A stretch of 64,000 nucleotides of DNA from Terriglobia bacterium (GTDB taxonomy: Bacteria > Acidobacteriota > Thermoanaerobaculia > Thermoanaerobaculales > Thermoanaerobaculaceae). Made by a program: the position numbers and the translations under genes. A model generated the notes under the pieces. That model saw only the letters and a program-made list of their open reading frames with translations, was not told where the DNA came from and did not search any database. Location of the stretch: positions 1 to 64,000 of the forward strand of contig JAIQFQ010000010.1 in NCBI GenBank assembly GCA_020073245.1, in the 5' to 3' direction. The first letter of the stretch is position 1, and each line of letters starts with the position of its first letter. Shown piece by piece: positions 1 to 12,391 of the stretch.

Positions 1-1
1 G

Positions 2-673
2 GTGCCGGCCGAGCTAGTCCTCCCCCGCCTGGTGCTCGTGGACACGGGCCTCCGCTGCGGCGAACTCTGCGAGGCGAACGTGGGCGACCTCAAGGACGTG
101 GCCGGGGCGGTCTACCTGACCCTCCGAGTCAAGGGACGCCGCCAGGCGGGCTCTCAGCCCGTCTCCGTGCCCCTCAGCGCCACGTGTGCGGCGTCGGTCA
201 AGGCAGCCATCGCGGCGCGTGGCCCGCTCGATCCTGGCGCGCCTCTTTTCACCGACCGCCACGGCCGGCGCTTTAGTCGGTCGCAGATGACGACGGCAAT
301 GATCCGGCTGGGGCAGCGCGCCGGCATCACGCGCGTGAGTACCAGTCCGCACAAGCTGCGCCATACCGCGAACGTGATCGCGCGACTCAGCGGCGTCGAT
401 CCGCTGACACGCGCCGCGATGCTCAATCACCGCTCGCTCAAGACGCTCGCCCGCTACGACCACCTCGTGCCAGGCGAAGTCGCGAAGGGCCGTGAGGCCC
501 AGCGCCAAGGGCTCGCCGTGTATCTGGCGCAGGGCCGGCCGATGCAGTCAATTCAGGTTGTGAGCGGGAATTGCGAGACAGGCGCGTCAGCGGTAGGGGA
601 AAACGTCAATGAAATCGCACCCCAAGTCGAAAGGGTTCCTTGCGTGAGCCCGCGCGACAACTACAGCATCTAG
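2..673 (+). CDS. tyrosine recombinase/integrase, 5'-truncated by window edge
   Basis: This is the catalytic domain of a phage-type or XerC/D-like tyrosine recombinase, which cuts and rejoins DNA through a tyrosine intermediate. The box-I arginine lies in TGLRCGEL (R18 of the visible part). A candidate catalytic Lys is at 44. The second box is HKLRH (117-121), followed by the LNHRS histidine (143) and the nucleophile in ARYDH (Y152). The N-terminal SAM-like core-binding domain is missing because the frame runs off the left edge, so the GTG at base 2 is probably internal. A tail of about 50 residues after the tyrosine shows no recognisable domain. The family is clear; whether the gene is a cellular Xer or a mobile-element integrase is not, although the repeats just downstream favour an element. 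Confidence 0.85.
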   Translation: MPAELVLPRLVLVDTGLRCGELCEANVGDLKDVAGAVYLTLRVKGRRQAGSQPVSVPLSATCAASVKAAIAARGPLDPGAPLFTDRHGRRFSRSQMTTAMIRLGQRAGITRVSTSPHKLRHTANVIARLSGVDPLTRAAMLNHRSLKTLARYDHLVPGEVAKGREAQRQGLAVYLAQGRPMQSIQVVSGNCETGASAVGENVNEIAPQVERVPCVSPRDNYSI

Positions 674-750
674 GCGGACTTAGGCGCCATCGAGTTTAGT
701 AACACCCCGGAAATTGTGAGACAGACGCAAGGATGCCCACCGGCTATACA

Positions 751-775
751 CTCGCCAGTTGTTGAGTCAAGAAAG
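751..775. repeat. degenerate direct repeat, copy A
   Basis: Copy A begins CTCGCCAGTTG and ends GAAAG. It matches copy B at 841-865 at 21 of 25 positions, in the same orientation with starts 90 bases apart. It lies beside a tyrosine recombinase, so it could be an accessory recombinase or transposase binding site at an element end. This function is inferred. Confidence 0.45.
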
Positions 776-840
776 AATCCGCCCCGCGTGTTGTAGCAGG
801 GGAGGGTCTAACCTCTCACCTGACAGACCTAGTGCCCCGC

Positions 841-865
841 CTCACCAGTTGATGAGCAAAGAAAG
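841..865. repeat. degenerate direct repeat, copy B
   Basis: Copy B begins CTCACCAGTTG and ends GAAAG, and pairs with copy A at 751-775. Mismatches fall at positions 4, 12, 17 and 18. The AAGTTTAG octamer overlaps its right end (863-870). Confidence 0.45.
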
Positions 866-959
866 TTTAGTGTTCAACCCCTTCTCATGTATGAGAGGGA
901 TCTGGCTATCGCGGGGGACGTTGACAGTGCCCCCAGCGCCCCAGCGGCTCACCACGATC

Positions 960-1811
960 CTACGTGCGAAACGAACTTTCCCGATTCGGCCTGCTCGATC
1001 GCACGGTTGCGGAGCTAGTGATTCTGTTCACTAAGTTTAGATGCTCGCGGAGTTCGATGACATCGGCCATCTCGTAGAGCCGGGAGCGCAGCCGCTCCGT
1101 GATTCGGTCGGCCAGGCTCTCGACGTACGGCGCGGGCCGCGCCTGAGGGGAAGCGAATGCCGCGTCCGGAGTGACGGAACCCGGGAACGCGCCGTGGTCC
1201 GCAGGCAGCCGAGGCGTGTCGAGGTAGTTCGTGGTGAGGATGGTCACCCTCCGCGTCATGTAGCGGGCGTTGATGACGTAGTACAGGAGGTCCCTGACCC
1301 AGTCCGTCAGACGCCCAGCCCCGATCTCGTCGAGGACCAGGAGCTCCGTCTCGGTCACCGGGCCGAGGATCTCCTCGCGGCTCGCTCCTCCGCCGTCGAA
1401 CGACATCTGGAGCTCCTGCACGAGCTGGACCGCGTTGACGTACAGACCGTGGACCCCTTTGGTCGCGACGAGCTCCTTCAGGGCCGCCACGGCAAGATGC
1501 GTCTTCCCTGTCCCGACGCTACCCATGAACAGCAGGCCGCGCTCCACGCCGGGGTAGCAATCCACGAACTCCCGCGTCCTTCGCCTGGCCTGGGCCTGGA
1601 GGTTGCGGCTCCCGTGGTCGCCGCTCCAGACTTCGAAGCCTTCGATCGAGCAATGGGCATAGCGAGACGGAATCCGAGCAGCCGCGAGAAGGGACTCGGG
1701 CGATCTCGCGTGGTGGCAGGCGCAGCGCACCGCCACCTCGACGGCGCCGTGCTTCTCGATCACGAACCCGGTGCCGCGACACACGGGACATAGCGGGGCG
1801 GTCTGGGCCAT
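960..1811 (-). CDS. DnaC/IstB-like AAA+ ATPase (helicase-loader type)
   Basis: A 283-residue ATPase of the DnaC/IstB class, whose members load replicative helicases or assist IS21 transposases. The N-terminus has a zinc-binding pattern (C8, C11, C30, C32, with CPVCRGTG typical of DnaC-like loaders). Then come a Walker A motif (GSVGTGKTHLA) and a Walker B motif (LLVLDEIGAG). No IstA-type transposase is adjacent, so a loader role is at least as likely as IS21. The last 20 or so residues after REHLNL are Ser/Arg-rich and may be read-through into foreign sequence, since the AAGTTTAG repeat sits exactly where this tail starts. The start is ATG with no ribosome site; TAGAAT ends six bases upstream, so the mRNA is probably leaderless. 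Confidence 0.8.
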   Translation of the reverse strand: MAQTAPLCPVCRGTGFVIEKHGAVEVAVRCACHHARSPESLLAAARIPSRYAHCSIEGFEVWSGDHGSRNLQAQARRRTREFVDCYPGVERGLLFMGSVGTGKTHLAVAALKELVATKGVHGLYVNAVQLVQELQMSFDGGGASREEILGPVTETELLVLDEIGAGRLTDWVRDLLYYVINARYMTRRVTILTTNYLDTPRLPADHGAFPGSVTPDAAFASPQARPAPYVESLADRITERLRSRLYEMADVIELREHLNLVNRITSSATVRSSRPNRESSFRT

Positions 1812-1841
1812 CGCGCAATTCTAGCGCGCTACACTCCCGAC
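1812..1841. promoter_or_regulatory. divergent leaderless promoter pair (ATPase / mutY)
   Basis: In only 30 bases between two divergent start codons there are two -10 boxes. TAGAAT reads leftward (plus-strand 1818-1823), six bases before the ATPase ATG. TACACT reads rightward (1830-1835), six bases before the mutY GTG. Transcription would start at or next to each start codon. No clear -35 element is visible for either. Confidence 0.6.
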
Positions 1842-2927
1842 GTGTCCGATGACTCGGCCCAGCGCTTGCTCGGTTGGTTCCGATCCACGGCCAGGGAGCT
1901 GCCCTGGCGGACGCCGTTCCCGCGCGACCCCTACGCGGTCCTGGTCTCCGAGGTCATGGCGCAACAGACCCAGCTGGAGCGGGTCGTCCCGGCATTCCGG
2001 GGCTTCCTGGAGCGCTTCCCATCGGTGCAGGTCCTTGCCGCGGCAGAGGTGGCCGACGTGCTCCGCGCCTTCTCCGGCCTCGGGTACTACAGACGGGCCC
2101 GACTCCTGCACCGGGCCGCGTGCGGGATCACCGAGCGCGGAGCGTGGCCCACGACGTTCGAGGGGCTGCAAGCTCTCCCCGGCTTCGGCCCGTACACGGC
2201 CGCCGCCGTGACTGCCTTCGCCTTCGGCGGGAGCGAGCCCCCCGTAGACGGCAACGTCGCACGTGTGACCGCACGGCTCGGCGCGCTTCCCCTGAAGCTG
2301 GGGAGCGGACCGCTGCTCCAGCAGGGACGCCTCCTGGCGGACGCCCTCTTCGCCGACGCCGGGACCCCGCAGGTGTGGGAGGCGCTGATGGAGCTCGGAG
2401 CCACGGTGTGCACGCCTTCCCGCCCCCGCTGCGGGTTGTGCCCTCTCGCGTCGGATTGCGCCGGGTTGAGGGCCGGCACACCCACCGCGTTTCCCCTTGC
2501 GCGCACCCAGCGAGCACGGGAACGGCAGCGCTGGGCGGTGTTGTGGCTCGAACGGCCCGATGGCTCCGTCCTCCTTCGGAGGGTGGACCACGGCCCTCTC
2601 CTTGCAGGGCTCTGGCTGCCGCCGTTCGCCGTTCTGGCGGAGGGTGCTTCGGCCCGGGATGCGGCCCGAGATCTGGCGCGTCAGAGCGGTTTCGACCCTC
2701 CCCTCACGCAGGCCGCCACGGTGAAGCACAGCATCACGCACCGTGACATCCGCGTCCTTCCCTTTGTCGGAGCGACTCCCGACACGCGCGTCGGCGAGGC
2801 TCGGGAAGGATCGAGCTGGCAACAGCCGCTCACGCCCGCCGTCGGGGTTTCGTCGCTCTTGGCCAAGCTCGCCCGGGCCTGTGCCGGCCACAAAGCGCCC
2901 CGGCTTCCGGCGGAACGGGAGGAATGA
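1842..2927 (+). CDS. mutY: A/G-specific adenine glycosylase MutY
   Basis: Removes adenine mispaired with 8-oxoguanine, protecting against oxidative mutagenesis. Catalytic Glu37 lies in SEVMAQQTQ. The helix-hairpin-helix (LPGFGPYTAAAV) is followed by Asp136 in VDGNVARV. The iron-sulfur ligands are C190, C197, C200 and C206 with the classic 6-2-5 spacing. A C-terminal NUDIX-like oxoG-recognition domain starts near residue 225. At 361 residues the length is normal. The GTG start has no Shine-Dalgarno but sits six bases after TACACT. The stop overlaps the next gene's ATG (ATGA), so the two are translationally coupled. Confidence 0.97.
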   Translation: MSDDSAQRLLGWFRSTARELPWRTPFPRDPYAVLVSEVMAQQTQLERVVPAFRGFLERFPSVQVLAAAEVADVLRAFSGLGYYRRARLLHRAACGITERGAWPTTFEGLQALPGFGPYTAAAVTAFAFGGSEPPVDGNVARVTARLGALPLKLGSGPLLQQGRLLADALFADAGTPQVWEALMELGATVCTPSRPRCGLCPLASDCAGLRAGTPTAFPLARTQRARERQRWAVLWLERPDGSVLLRRVDHGPLLAGLWLPPFAVLAEGASARDAARDLARQSGFDPPLTQAATVKHSITHRDIRVLPFVGATPDTRVGEAREGSSWQQPLTPAVGVSSLLAKLARACAGHKAPRLPAEREE

Positions 2928-3352
2928 TCGTGCCCATGCCGACCACACCAGTCCTGACGGCCGACGCCGTGATCCTGGACCCCGAAAAAGGGGTCGTCCT
3001 GATCCGGCGTGGTCATCCTCCATTCGAAGGCTGCTGGGCGCTGCCGGGCGGCTTCGTGGAGGTCGGCGAGTCGTGCGCGGATGCCTGCGTCCGAGAGGCC
3101 CGCGAGGAGACCGGGCTAGAGGTCGAGCCGGTCGCGCTCCTCGGTGTCTACTCAAGGCCGGATCGAGACCCTCGGGGCCACACCGTCTCGACCGTGTATC
3201 TGTGCCGCGTTCTCGGGGGACGCCTGTCCGGCGGTGATGACGCGAGCGAGGCGCGTTGGTTTGACGACCTCACCGGGATCGAGTTGGCCTTCGACCATGC
3301 AACGGTTCTGGCCGACGCTTGTCTGCTCCCGCGGTCCCAGTCGCAGGGTTGA
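2924..3352 (+). CDS. Nudix hydrolase, ADP-ribose pyrophosphatase-like
   Basis: A 142-residue Nudix enzyme with an intact Nudix box (GFVEVGES ... REAREETGL). The downstream pattern YSRPDRDPRGH resembles ADP-ribose pyrophosphatases more than MutT, so ADP-ribose or a related nucleoside diphosphate is the likelier substrate. Coupling to mutY nevertheless makes an 8-oxo-nucleotide sanitising role worth considering. The ATG start overlaps the mutY stop, and GGGAGGA lies just ahead inside mutY. A second ATG four codons later is possible. Confidence 0.9.
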   Translation: MIVPMPTTPVLTADAVILDPEKGVVLIRRGHPPFEGCWALPGGFVEVGESCADACVREAREETGLEVEPVALLGVYSRPDRDPRGHTVSTVYLCRVLGGRLSGGDDASEARWFDDLTGIELAFDHATVLADACLLPRSQSQG

Positions 3353-3446
3353 GCGGGTCTCTCCGCCCTCCGCGCACGGTTGGGCCTGAGGGCCTACGTC
3401 CCTTGACTTCCACGGGATCCCGGCCTCAGGACCTCGACGGTGGATG

Positions 3447-3662
3447 TCAGCGCTCGATGTCGTCGACCGGGACCACCTCGGGCTCCGGCTCCGCGAAGAC
3501 AAGGCCCGTCTGTGCAACCGGCAGCAGCACCGAATGCAACTTGCCCTGGCTGGTCAGGCGAAGCTCAAAGCACCCCTCAGGTCGGATGTCGATCAGCGTC
3601 CCGGATGTGCCTGAAAGACCTAAAATCTGGCTATAGACCAAAACCTTGCTCGGGAGTTCCAT
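3447..3662 (-). CDS. small 71-residue protein of unknown function
   Basis: I do not recognise this family. It is a 71-residue acidic protein predicted to be beta-rich, with no signal peptide, no membrane segment and no cysteine pair; the C-terminal third is Pro/Glu/Asp-rich (EPEPEVVPVDD). It is probably real: a GGAG site lies about seven bases ahead of the ATG, and it starts 25 bases after the sigma-54 activator's stop on the same strand, as the last gene of that operon. It may assist or be co-regulated with the regulator. Confidence 0.6.
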   Translation of the reverse strand: MELPSKVLVYSQILGLSGTSGTLIDIRPEGCFELRLTSQGKLHSVLLPVAQTGLVFAEPEPEVVPVDDIER

Positions 3663-3687
3663 GTGCGCTCCTTCGATTGCGATTCTA

Positions 3688-8418
<4,731 letters not shown>

Positions 8419-8422
<4 letters not shown>

Positions 8423-9486
8423 GCGCCCGCGCTCTCCCGGGCGGCTTCTGGGCCGCCTGCGACATCGAGTACGATCTTGCCGAACTGCGCCGCTCCAGCG
8501 AGGCGTTCGTACGCCTCCCGGCCGCGGTCGAGCGGAATGACCCGGTCCAACACAGGTCTGACTTGTCCAGCCTCAACAGCCCGCACCATCGCCTCCCAGT
8601 CACTCTGGCTGCCCATCGTGGACCCGAGGATCGAAAGCTGGTTCCAGAAGATCAGCCTGACCTCCTCGGTCGGGTTCGGGCCGGACGTGGCCCCGCACGT
8701 CACGATTCGTCCCCCCTTGGCGGCGCAGCGCAGCGAAGCCATCCACGTTGCCTGGCCGACCGTCTCCACGACCACATCCACGCCGCGGCGGCCGGTCAGG
8801 CGCCGGATCTCGGCGACCACGTCTGCGGAAGTGTAGTTGATCGTGTGGTCGGCGCCCATCTCGCGGGCACGAGCCAGCTTGTCCTCCCTCGACGAGGTCG
8901 CGAACACGGTGGCGCCCGCAAGCTTCGCGAACGCGAGCGCGGCAAGGGCGACTCCCCCGCCTATCCCGTGGATGAGCACCGACTCCCCGCTCACGAGGCG
9001 GGCCCGGGTCATCAGCATCCGCCACGCCGTGAGAAATGTCAGGCCGAACGCGGCGCTCTCATGCCAGGAAAGGTGAGCCGGTTTCGGGGCGAGCGAGGCC
9101 GCGGGAACCTTCACGTACTCCGCGAACGTCCCGTCGACGTGCTCTCCGAGGAGCCGGAACCCCGGGCAGAGCGACTCCTCCCCCCGGAGGCAGGCCTCAC
9201 ACGCTCCGCACCAGAGGCCCGGATTGAGCACGACCTCGTCGCCGATCTTCCACCCCGTCACCCCGTCGCCAACCACTGCCACGGTGCCTGCCCCGTCGGC
9301 GCCACCCGTGTGGGGCAGCTCGATCGGAACGCCCGGCAGGCCGCGAAGGACAAAGAGGTCGAGGTGGTTCAGGGCCGACGCGCGGAGACGGACCACGACC
9401 TCGTCCCGTCCCGGCTGCGGCTCAAGTCGCTCGCCGAAGACGAGGTTCTCCGGGTCCCCATGTCCCGTGAAGAACAGCGCACGCAT
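8419..9486 (-). CDS. zinc-binding medium-chain dehydrogenase/quinone reductase
   Basis: A 355-residue MDR-superfamily oxidoreductase with an N-terminal GroES-like domain. It has a structural-zinc cysteine cluster (CGACEACLRGEESLC) and a Rossmann dinucleotide site (IHGIGGGVALAALAFAKLAGA). The substrate cannot be assigned; alcohols, enones and acyl-CoA are all seen in the family. The start is the ATG at 9486 with AGGTG ahead of it. A much longer open frame reaches back through the next gene and was rejected because that part is the antisense of the Ig-module gene. This is the first gene of the pcnB-ligA-regulator operon. Confidence 0.9.
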
Positions 9487-9530
9487 CCAGCACACCTCCC
9501 GGGTGCGTGATCGTAACGTGAACCCGCTCC

Positions 9531-9563
9531 AAAAGAAAACCGCCCCGGCGAGCGTCGGGGCGG
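9531..9563 (-). terminator. intrinsic terminator of the Ig-module gene
   Basis: A perfect 8-bp stem (CCGCCCCG / CGGGGCGG, 9540-9547 and 9556-9563) with an 8-base loop. It is followed on the minus strand by GTTTTCTTTT. It lies 21 bases beyond the stop of the gene ending at 9585 and separates it from the dehydrogenase operon. Confidence 0.85.
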
Positions 9564-9584
9564 CGAGTTTCCTGGGTCCCACGT

Positions 9585-11348
9585 CTACGGGCGGTTCGGG
9601 TTGTCGAAAACCAGGGGCCGCTGGATCCAGTAGTTGTGGCCGTGCCCGTAATCGACCGCTTCGATGACCAGCTGATGAACGCCGTCCACGTACTTCGTGG
9701 TGTCGAGGTCGTACTCGAACCCGGCGTAGCACGGATACGGGTACGGCAGCCACGGGTACGTGAGCAGGAGGTCGGGCCGCGGCATGTTGATGGTGACCCC
9801 AGGCGCGACGGTCAGGCTGCCGTCGAGCACGCCGTCGACGTAGAAGTTGAGCTGATAGACACCCCACGGAGCCTCGACCACCCAGCCCTTGAGCAGCTCG
9901 GTTCCCTGCATCGGCTCCAGCGGCCCAGGCTGCTCGAGGTCGCCGAACGTCGGAAATGTCTTGTTCGGATAGACGATGGAATTCGGGCAGTCGACGATCA
10001 CCGGGATCTGGTCGACGGTGACGGCCGGGCGCAGCGGGTCCTTGGTCCGCGCCTGGACCGTGAGGATGTTGAGCCCGAGGTGCAGCTGGCCCTGGTCGAG
10101 CCAGAAGTTGGTGTCCACCGCGAAGAAGTACCCCGAGTCCTTCCCGTCCATCCCGAACATCGGGTACTGGTACAGGATGTCGGGCCGCTCCAAGCCGTAG
10201 CAGTTGGATGTGACGATGACCGAGGTGGAGAGGTTGAACGGCTTGCAGTCCGTCGCGGTGTCCTTGATCTGCACGCCGTTGACGAGCAGCTGCACCGAGA
10301 CGATCCCTTCGAGGTTCGCCTGGTCGTTCTGGTCGATGACCCAACCGGAGACCCAGTCCACGTGGTCGCCCGGGGTGTACTCGTTGATCCCCGAAGGGGG
10401 GCTCGACGAGTAGCAGGCGGTCGAGTAGAAGTGCGCGTCGTTCATCGGCCAGTTGATCATCCCGAACGGCGCGAGCGTGGCATAGCCGTTCTCAAACCAG
10501 ACGTCGCGCGAGCCGATCACGGTGGAGAGCCCTTCGGTGTTCCACACCCGGACCGAGATCGTGTGCTTTCCGTCGGTGAACTTGCTGCTGTCGAGGGCGA
10601 GCTGGAACCCCGACTGGAACGCGGTCGCGATGTCGGGGTGAGCGTTCGCCACATCGGGCCGCGGCAGCGGATAAACGGCCTGTCCGACAACCGCGCCGTC
10701 GAGCGTGACCTCGATGTCGGCCAGCACATGACAGGTCTGATCGACCGCCGGGTTGCACCCGAGCGGGCTCACGCTCTGGCGGATCCCGTTCGCGTCGAGG
10801 ACCCAACCGACCACCGGAAACACGCCCGCGATGTAGTCTTGAAATCCGTACACGCTGGGGTCGCGGGGGCTGTCGATGCCCCCGATCGGCGCCTGGCCCG
10901 TGGTCGCGTCGACGGTTACCGTGCGTGTCCCGAGGTCCTCGACCTCGCTATTCGAGTACGTCACCCGGACCGCCACCGTATGAGGTCCGGCGGCGTAGTT
11001 GGACGCCAGAAACGATGTGACGAAGCCTGGATCGTAGGGGAAGTTCCCGCCGAGGAAACGCGGGTACCTTCTCCTGACGTCGTACCGAGGCTGGTTGATG
11101 TCGGCGTTGTGGACCGGGCTGCCGTCGACGAGAAGTGTGACGCTGGACACACCGCGCGCATCGATCACGTAGCCCCGTACCTCGACGATCCCGAAGACCG
11201 TCGCGTTGGCGGCTGGGGTGTCGATGCTGAAAACCGTCTGAAGAGAAGGTTGCCCGATGCCGCGCAGGGTGATGCCACCCGCAACCGCAACGCCGGCCAC
11301 GAGAACGCACACTGCGAGGACCACCAATCTCCCTAGTGTTTTGCGCAT
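9585..11348 (-). CDS. secreted protein of four Ig-like modules with Arg-Pro-Asp motifs
   Basis: A 587-residue exported protein. A signal peptide (MRKTLGRLVVLAVCVLVAG, cleavage near AVAGG) is followed by four related modules of about 110-150 residues, starting near 35, 165, 300 and 460. Each opens with a short strand and a G-aliphatic-aliphatic-Asp/Glu segment (GYVIDARG, GWVLDANG, GWVIDQND, GWVVEAPWG). Each then has a V-DG strand, an RPD-like element with 'YP' (RYDV, RPDV, RPDI, RPDL) and a G-H/L-V-A closing strand. This fits bacterial Ig-like surface modules with a binding or display role. No catalytic domain is present. The start was chosen at the ATG with AGGAGG seven bases ahead. Confidence 0.75.
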   Translation of the reverse strand: MRKTLGRLVVLAVCVLVAGVAVAGGITLRGIGQPSLQTVFSIDTPAANATVFGIVEVRGYVIDARGVSSVTLLVDGSPVHNADINQPRYDVRRRYPRFLGGNFPYDPGFVTSFLASNYAAGPHTVAVRVTYSNSEVEDLGTRTVTVDATTGQAPIGGIDSPRDPSVYGFQDYIAGVFPVVGWVLDANGIRQSVSPLGCNPAVDQTCHVLADIEVTLDGAVVGQAVYPLPRPDVANAHPDIATAFQSGFQLALDSSKFTDGKHTISVRVWNTEGLSTVIGSRDVWFENGYATLAPFGMINWPMNDAHFYSTACYSSSPPSGINEYTPGDHVDWVSGWVIDQNDQANLEGIVSVQLLVNGVQIKDTATDCKPFNLSTSVIVTSNCYGLERPDILYQYPMFGMDGKDSGYFFAVDTNFWLDQGQLHLGLNILTVQARTKDPLRPAVTVDQIPVIVDCPNSIVYPNKTFPTFGDLEQPGPLEPMQGTELLKGWVVEAPWGVYQLNFYVDGVLDGSLTVAPGVTINMPRPDLLLTYPWLPYPYPCYAGFEYDLDTTKYVDGVHQLVIEAVDYGHGHNYWIQRPLVFDNPNRP

Positions 11349-11392
11349 CGCCAGGCCTCCTGTGGGCTTCTCACGTCGCACCTTTATGTCTA

Positions 11393-11421
11393 AACATAGA
11401 GACGGCTCATGGGAAAGTCAA
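11393..11421 (-). promoter_or_regulatory. sigma-70-type promoter of the Ig-module gene
   Basis: The minus strand carries -35 TTGACT (11416-11421), exactly 17 bases, then -10 TATGTT (11393-11398). The -35 box overlaps the last codons of the deacetylase gene. A small palindrome ATGT-CTAA-ACAT (11386-11397) overlaps the -10 and could bind a regulator. Confidence 0.6.
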
Positions 11422-12365
11422 GGGGAAACGCCTCCGCCGAGGGTTGCGACGAAGTTTCGCACCGATCGGGACAGTGCTTTCAGGTCATAGCCTCCCTCTA
11501 AGACAGCCACGATCGGGTCTTTCGCCGCAGCCTGACAAAGCATCTCTCCGATCGCGCCGAAGCACGCCTCGGTCACGTTCATGCCGCCGAGCGGGTCGTC
11601 GCGATGCGCATCGAACCCGGCGGAGACCAACCACGCCGCGGGTTGAATGGTCGACAACAGATCCTCCAGCCCGGCCGCGACAGCGTCTCGGTACGTAGCG
11701 TCATCGGCCCCAGCGGCTAGCGGATAGTTGCGCGTGAAGCCACGGCCCGGACCGGCCCCGACTTCGTCTCCCGCCCCCGACCCCGGATAGAACGGGTAGC
11801 GGTGGACGGACAGGAAGTACACGTCGTTGCGCTCCCAGAAGTGGGCCTGCGTGCCGTTGCCGTGGTGCACGTCGAAGTCGACGATCGCAACGGGCCCGAC
11901 TCCCCTCGCCAGCAGATCCTCCGCCGCGATCGCTGCGTTGTTGAAGAAGCAGAATCCCATTGCGCGGTTGCGCAGCGCGTGATGGCCGGGCGGCCGCACC
12001 GGGACCCAGACCCTCGTCGCGAGTCCCGAAGCCGCCGCACCCGCAGCCGCAAGCGACGCCGCCACGGCGGCCAGCGCCGCCGGGTACGTCCCCTCGGAGA
12101 TCGGATTGTCGTCCGTGTCGAAGACCGCCGGCGCGGATCTGCAGGCGGCTCGCAGCCGACTCGGGAGCTCTCCGGCGTGGACGGTGGCGATCGCTCGCAG
12201 CACCGCGTCGTCTTCGACCGTCACGGGAACGAGTCCGACCTCGAAGCCGTCCATGCCGGAGTTTGCCGCACCCAACCGTTCGGGCCGCTCCGGGTGCCCG
12301 GGAAAAGGTCTGTGCAGGGCGCAGTCCCGATGCGTCGCGATCGCCACGGGTAAAGTTGCTCTCAT
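11418..12365 (-). CDS. histone deacetylase-superfamily (class II-like) amidohydrolase
   Basis: A zinc-dependent deacetylase of 315 residues, related to bacterial AcuC/acetylpolyamine amidohydrolases and class II HDACs. Visible motifs are GHPERPERL near the start, the tandem histidines in RPPGHHA, zinc ligands in FDVHHGNGT, the second metal Asp in AGFDAHRDDPLGG, and EGGYDL near the end. Substrates may be acetyl-lysine proteins or acetylated polyamines; the sequence does not decide. The ATG lacks a ribosome site. A weak -10 (TATTAC on the minus strand) ends six bases before it, suggesting leaderless transcription divergent from the flippase gene. Confidence 0.92.
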   Translation of the reverse strand: MRATLPVAIATHRDCALHRPFPGHPERPERLGAANSGMDGFEVGLVPVTVEDDAVLRAIATVHAGELPSRLRAACRSAPAVFDTDDNPISEGTYPAALAAVAASLAAAGAAASGLATRVWVPVRPPGHHALRNRAMGFCFFNNAAIAAEDLLARGVGPVAIVDFDVHHGNGTQAHFWERNDVYFLSVHRYPFYPGSGAGDEVGAGPGRGFTRNYPLAAGADDATYRDAVAAGLEDLLSTIQPAAWLVSAGFDAHRDDPLGGMNVTEACFGAIGEMLCQAAAKDPIVAVLEGGYDLKALSRSVRNFVATLGGGVSP

Positions 12366-12391
12366 GCTCGGGTAATACTAACCTGTGCCGC

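Larger units (their letters stand above)
674..959. other. gene-poor stretch between recombinase and ATPase gene
   Basis: No convincing coding sequence is seen in these 286 bases; the 91-codon plus-strand frame over it has no recognisable protein features. The stretch is less GC-rich than its surroundings. It carries two copies of a degenerate 25-base direct repeat, and the octamer AAGTTTAG occurs at 863-870 and again at 1033-1040. It looks like the non-coding end of a mobile element, but no target-site duplication could be fixed by eye. Confidence 0.4.

Noticed and set aside
759-1034. 91-codon plus-strand open frame between the recombinase and the ATPase
   Set aside because: No family features, Ser/Pro/Arg-rich composition typical of random GC-rich frames, no ribosome site, and it overlaps the ATPase 3' end.
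960-1811. Calling the ATPase an IS21 IstB and the region an IS21 element
   Set aside because: No IstA transposase is present, the N-terminal zinc motif is DnaC-like, and its promoter matches the chromosomal leaderless pattern.
1821-3155. 444-codon minus-strand open frame across mutY and the Nudix gene
   Set aside because: It is antisense to two genes with full catalytic motifs. Long antisense frames are routine at this GC content.
9487-10344. Upstream extension of the zinc dehydrogenase frame
   Set aside because: It crosses a strong terminator and lies out of frame inside the Ig-module gene; the ATG at 9486 has its own AGGTG site.
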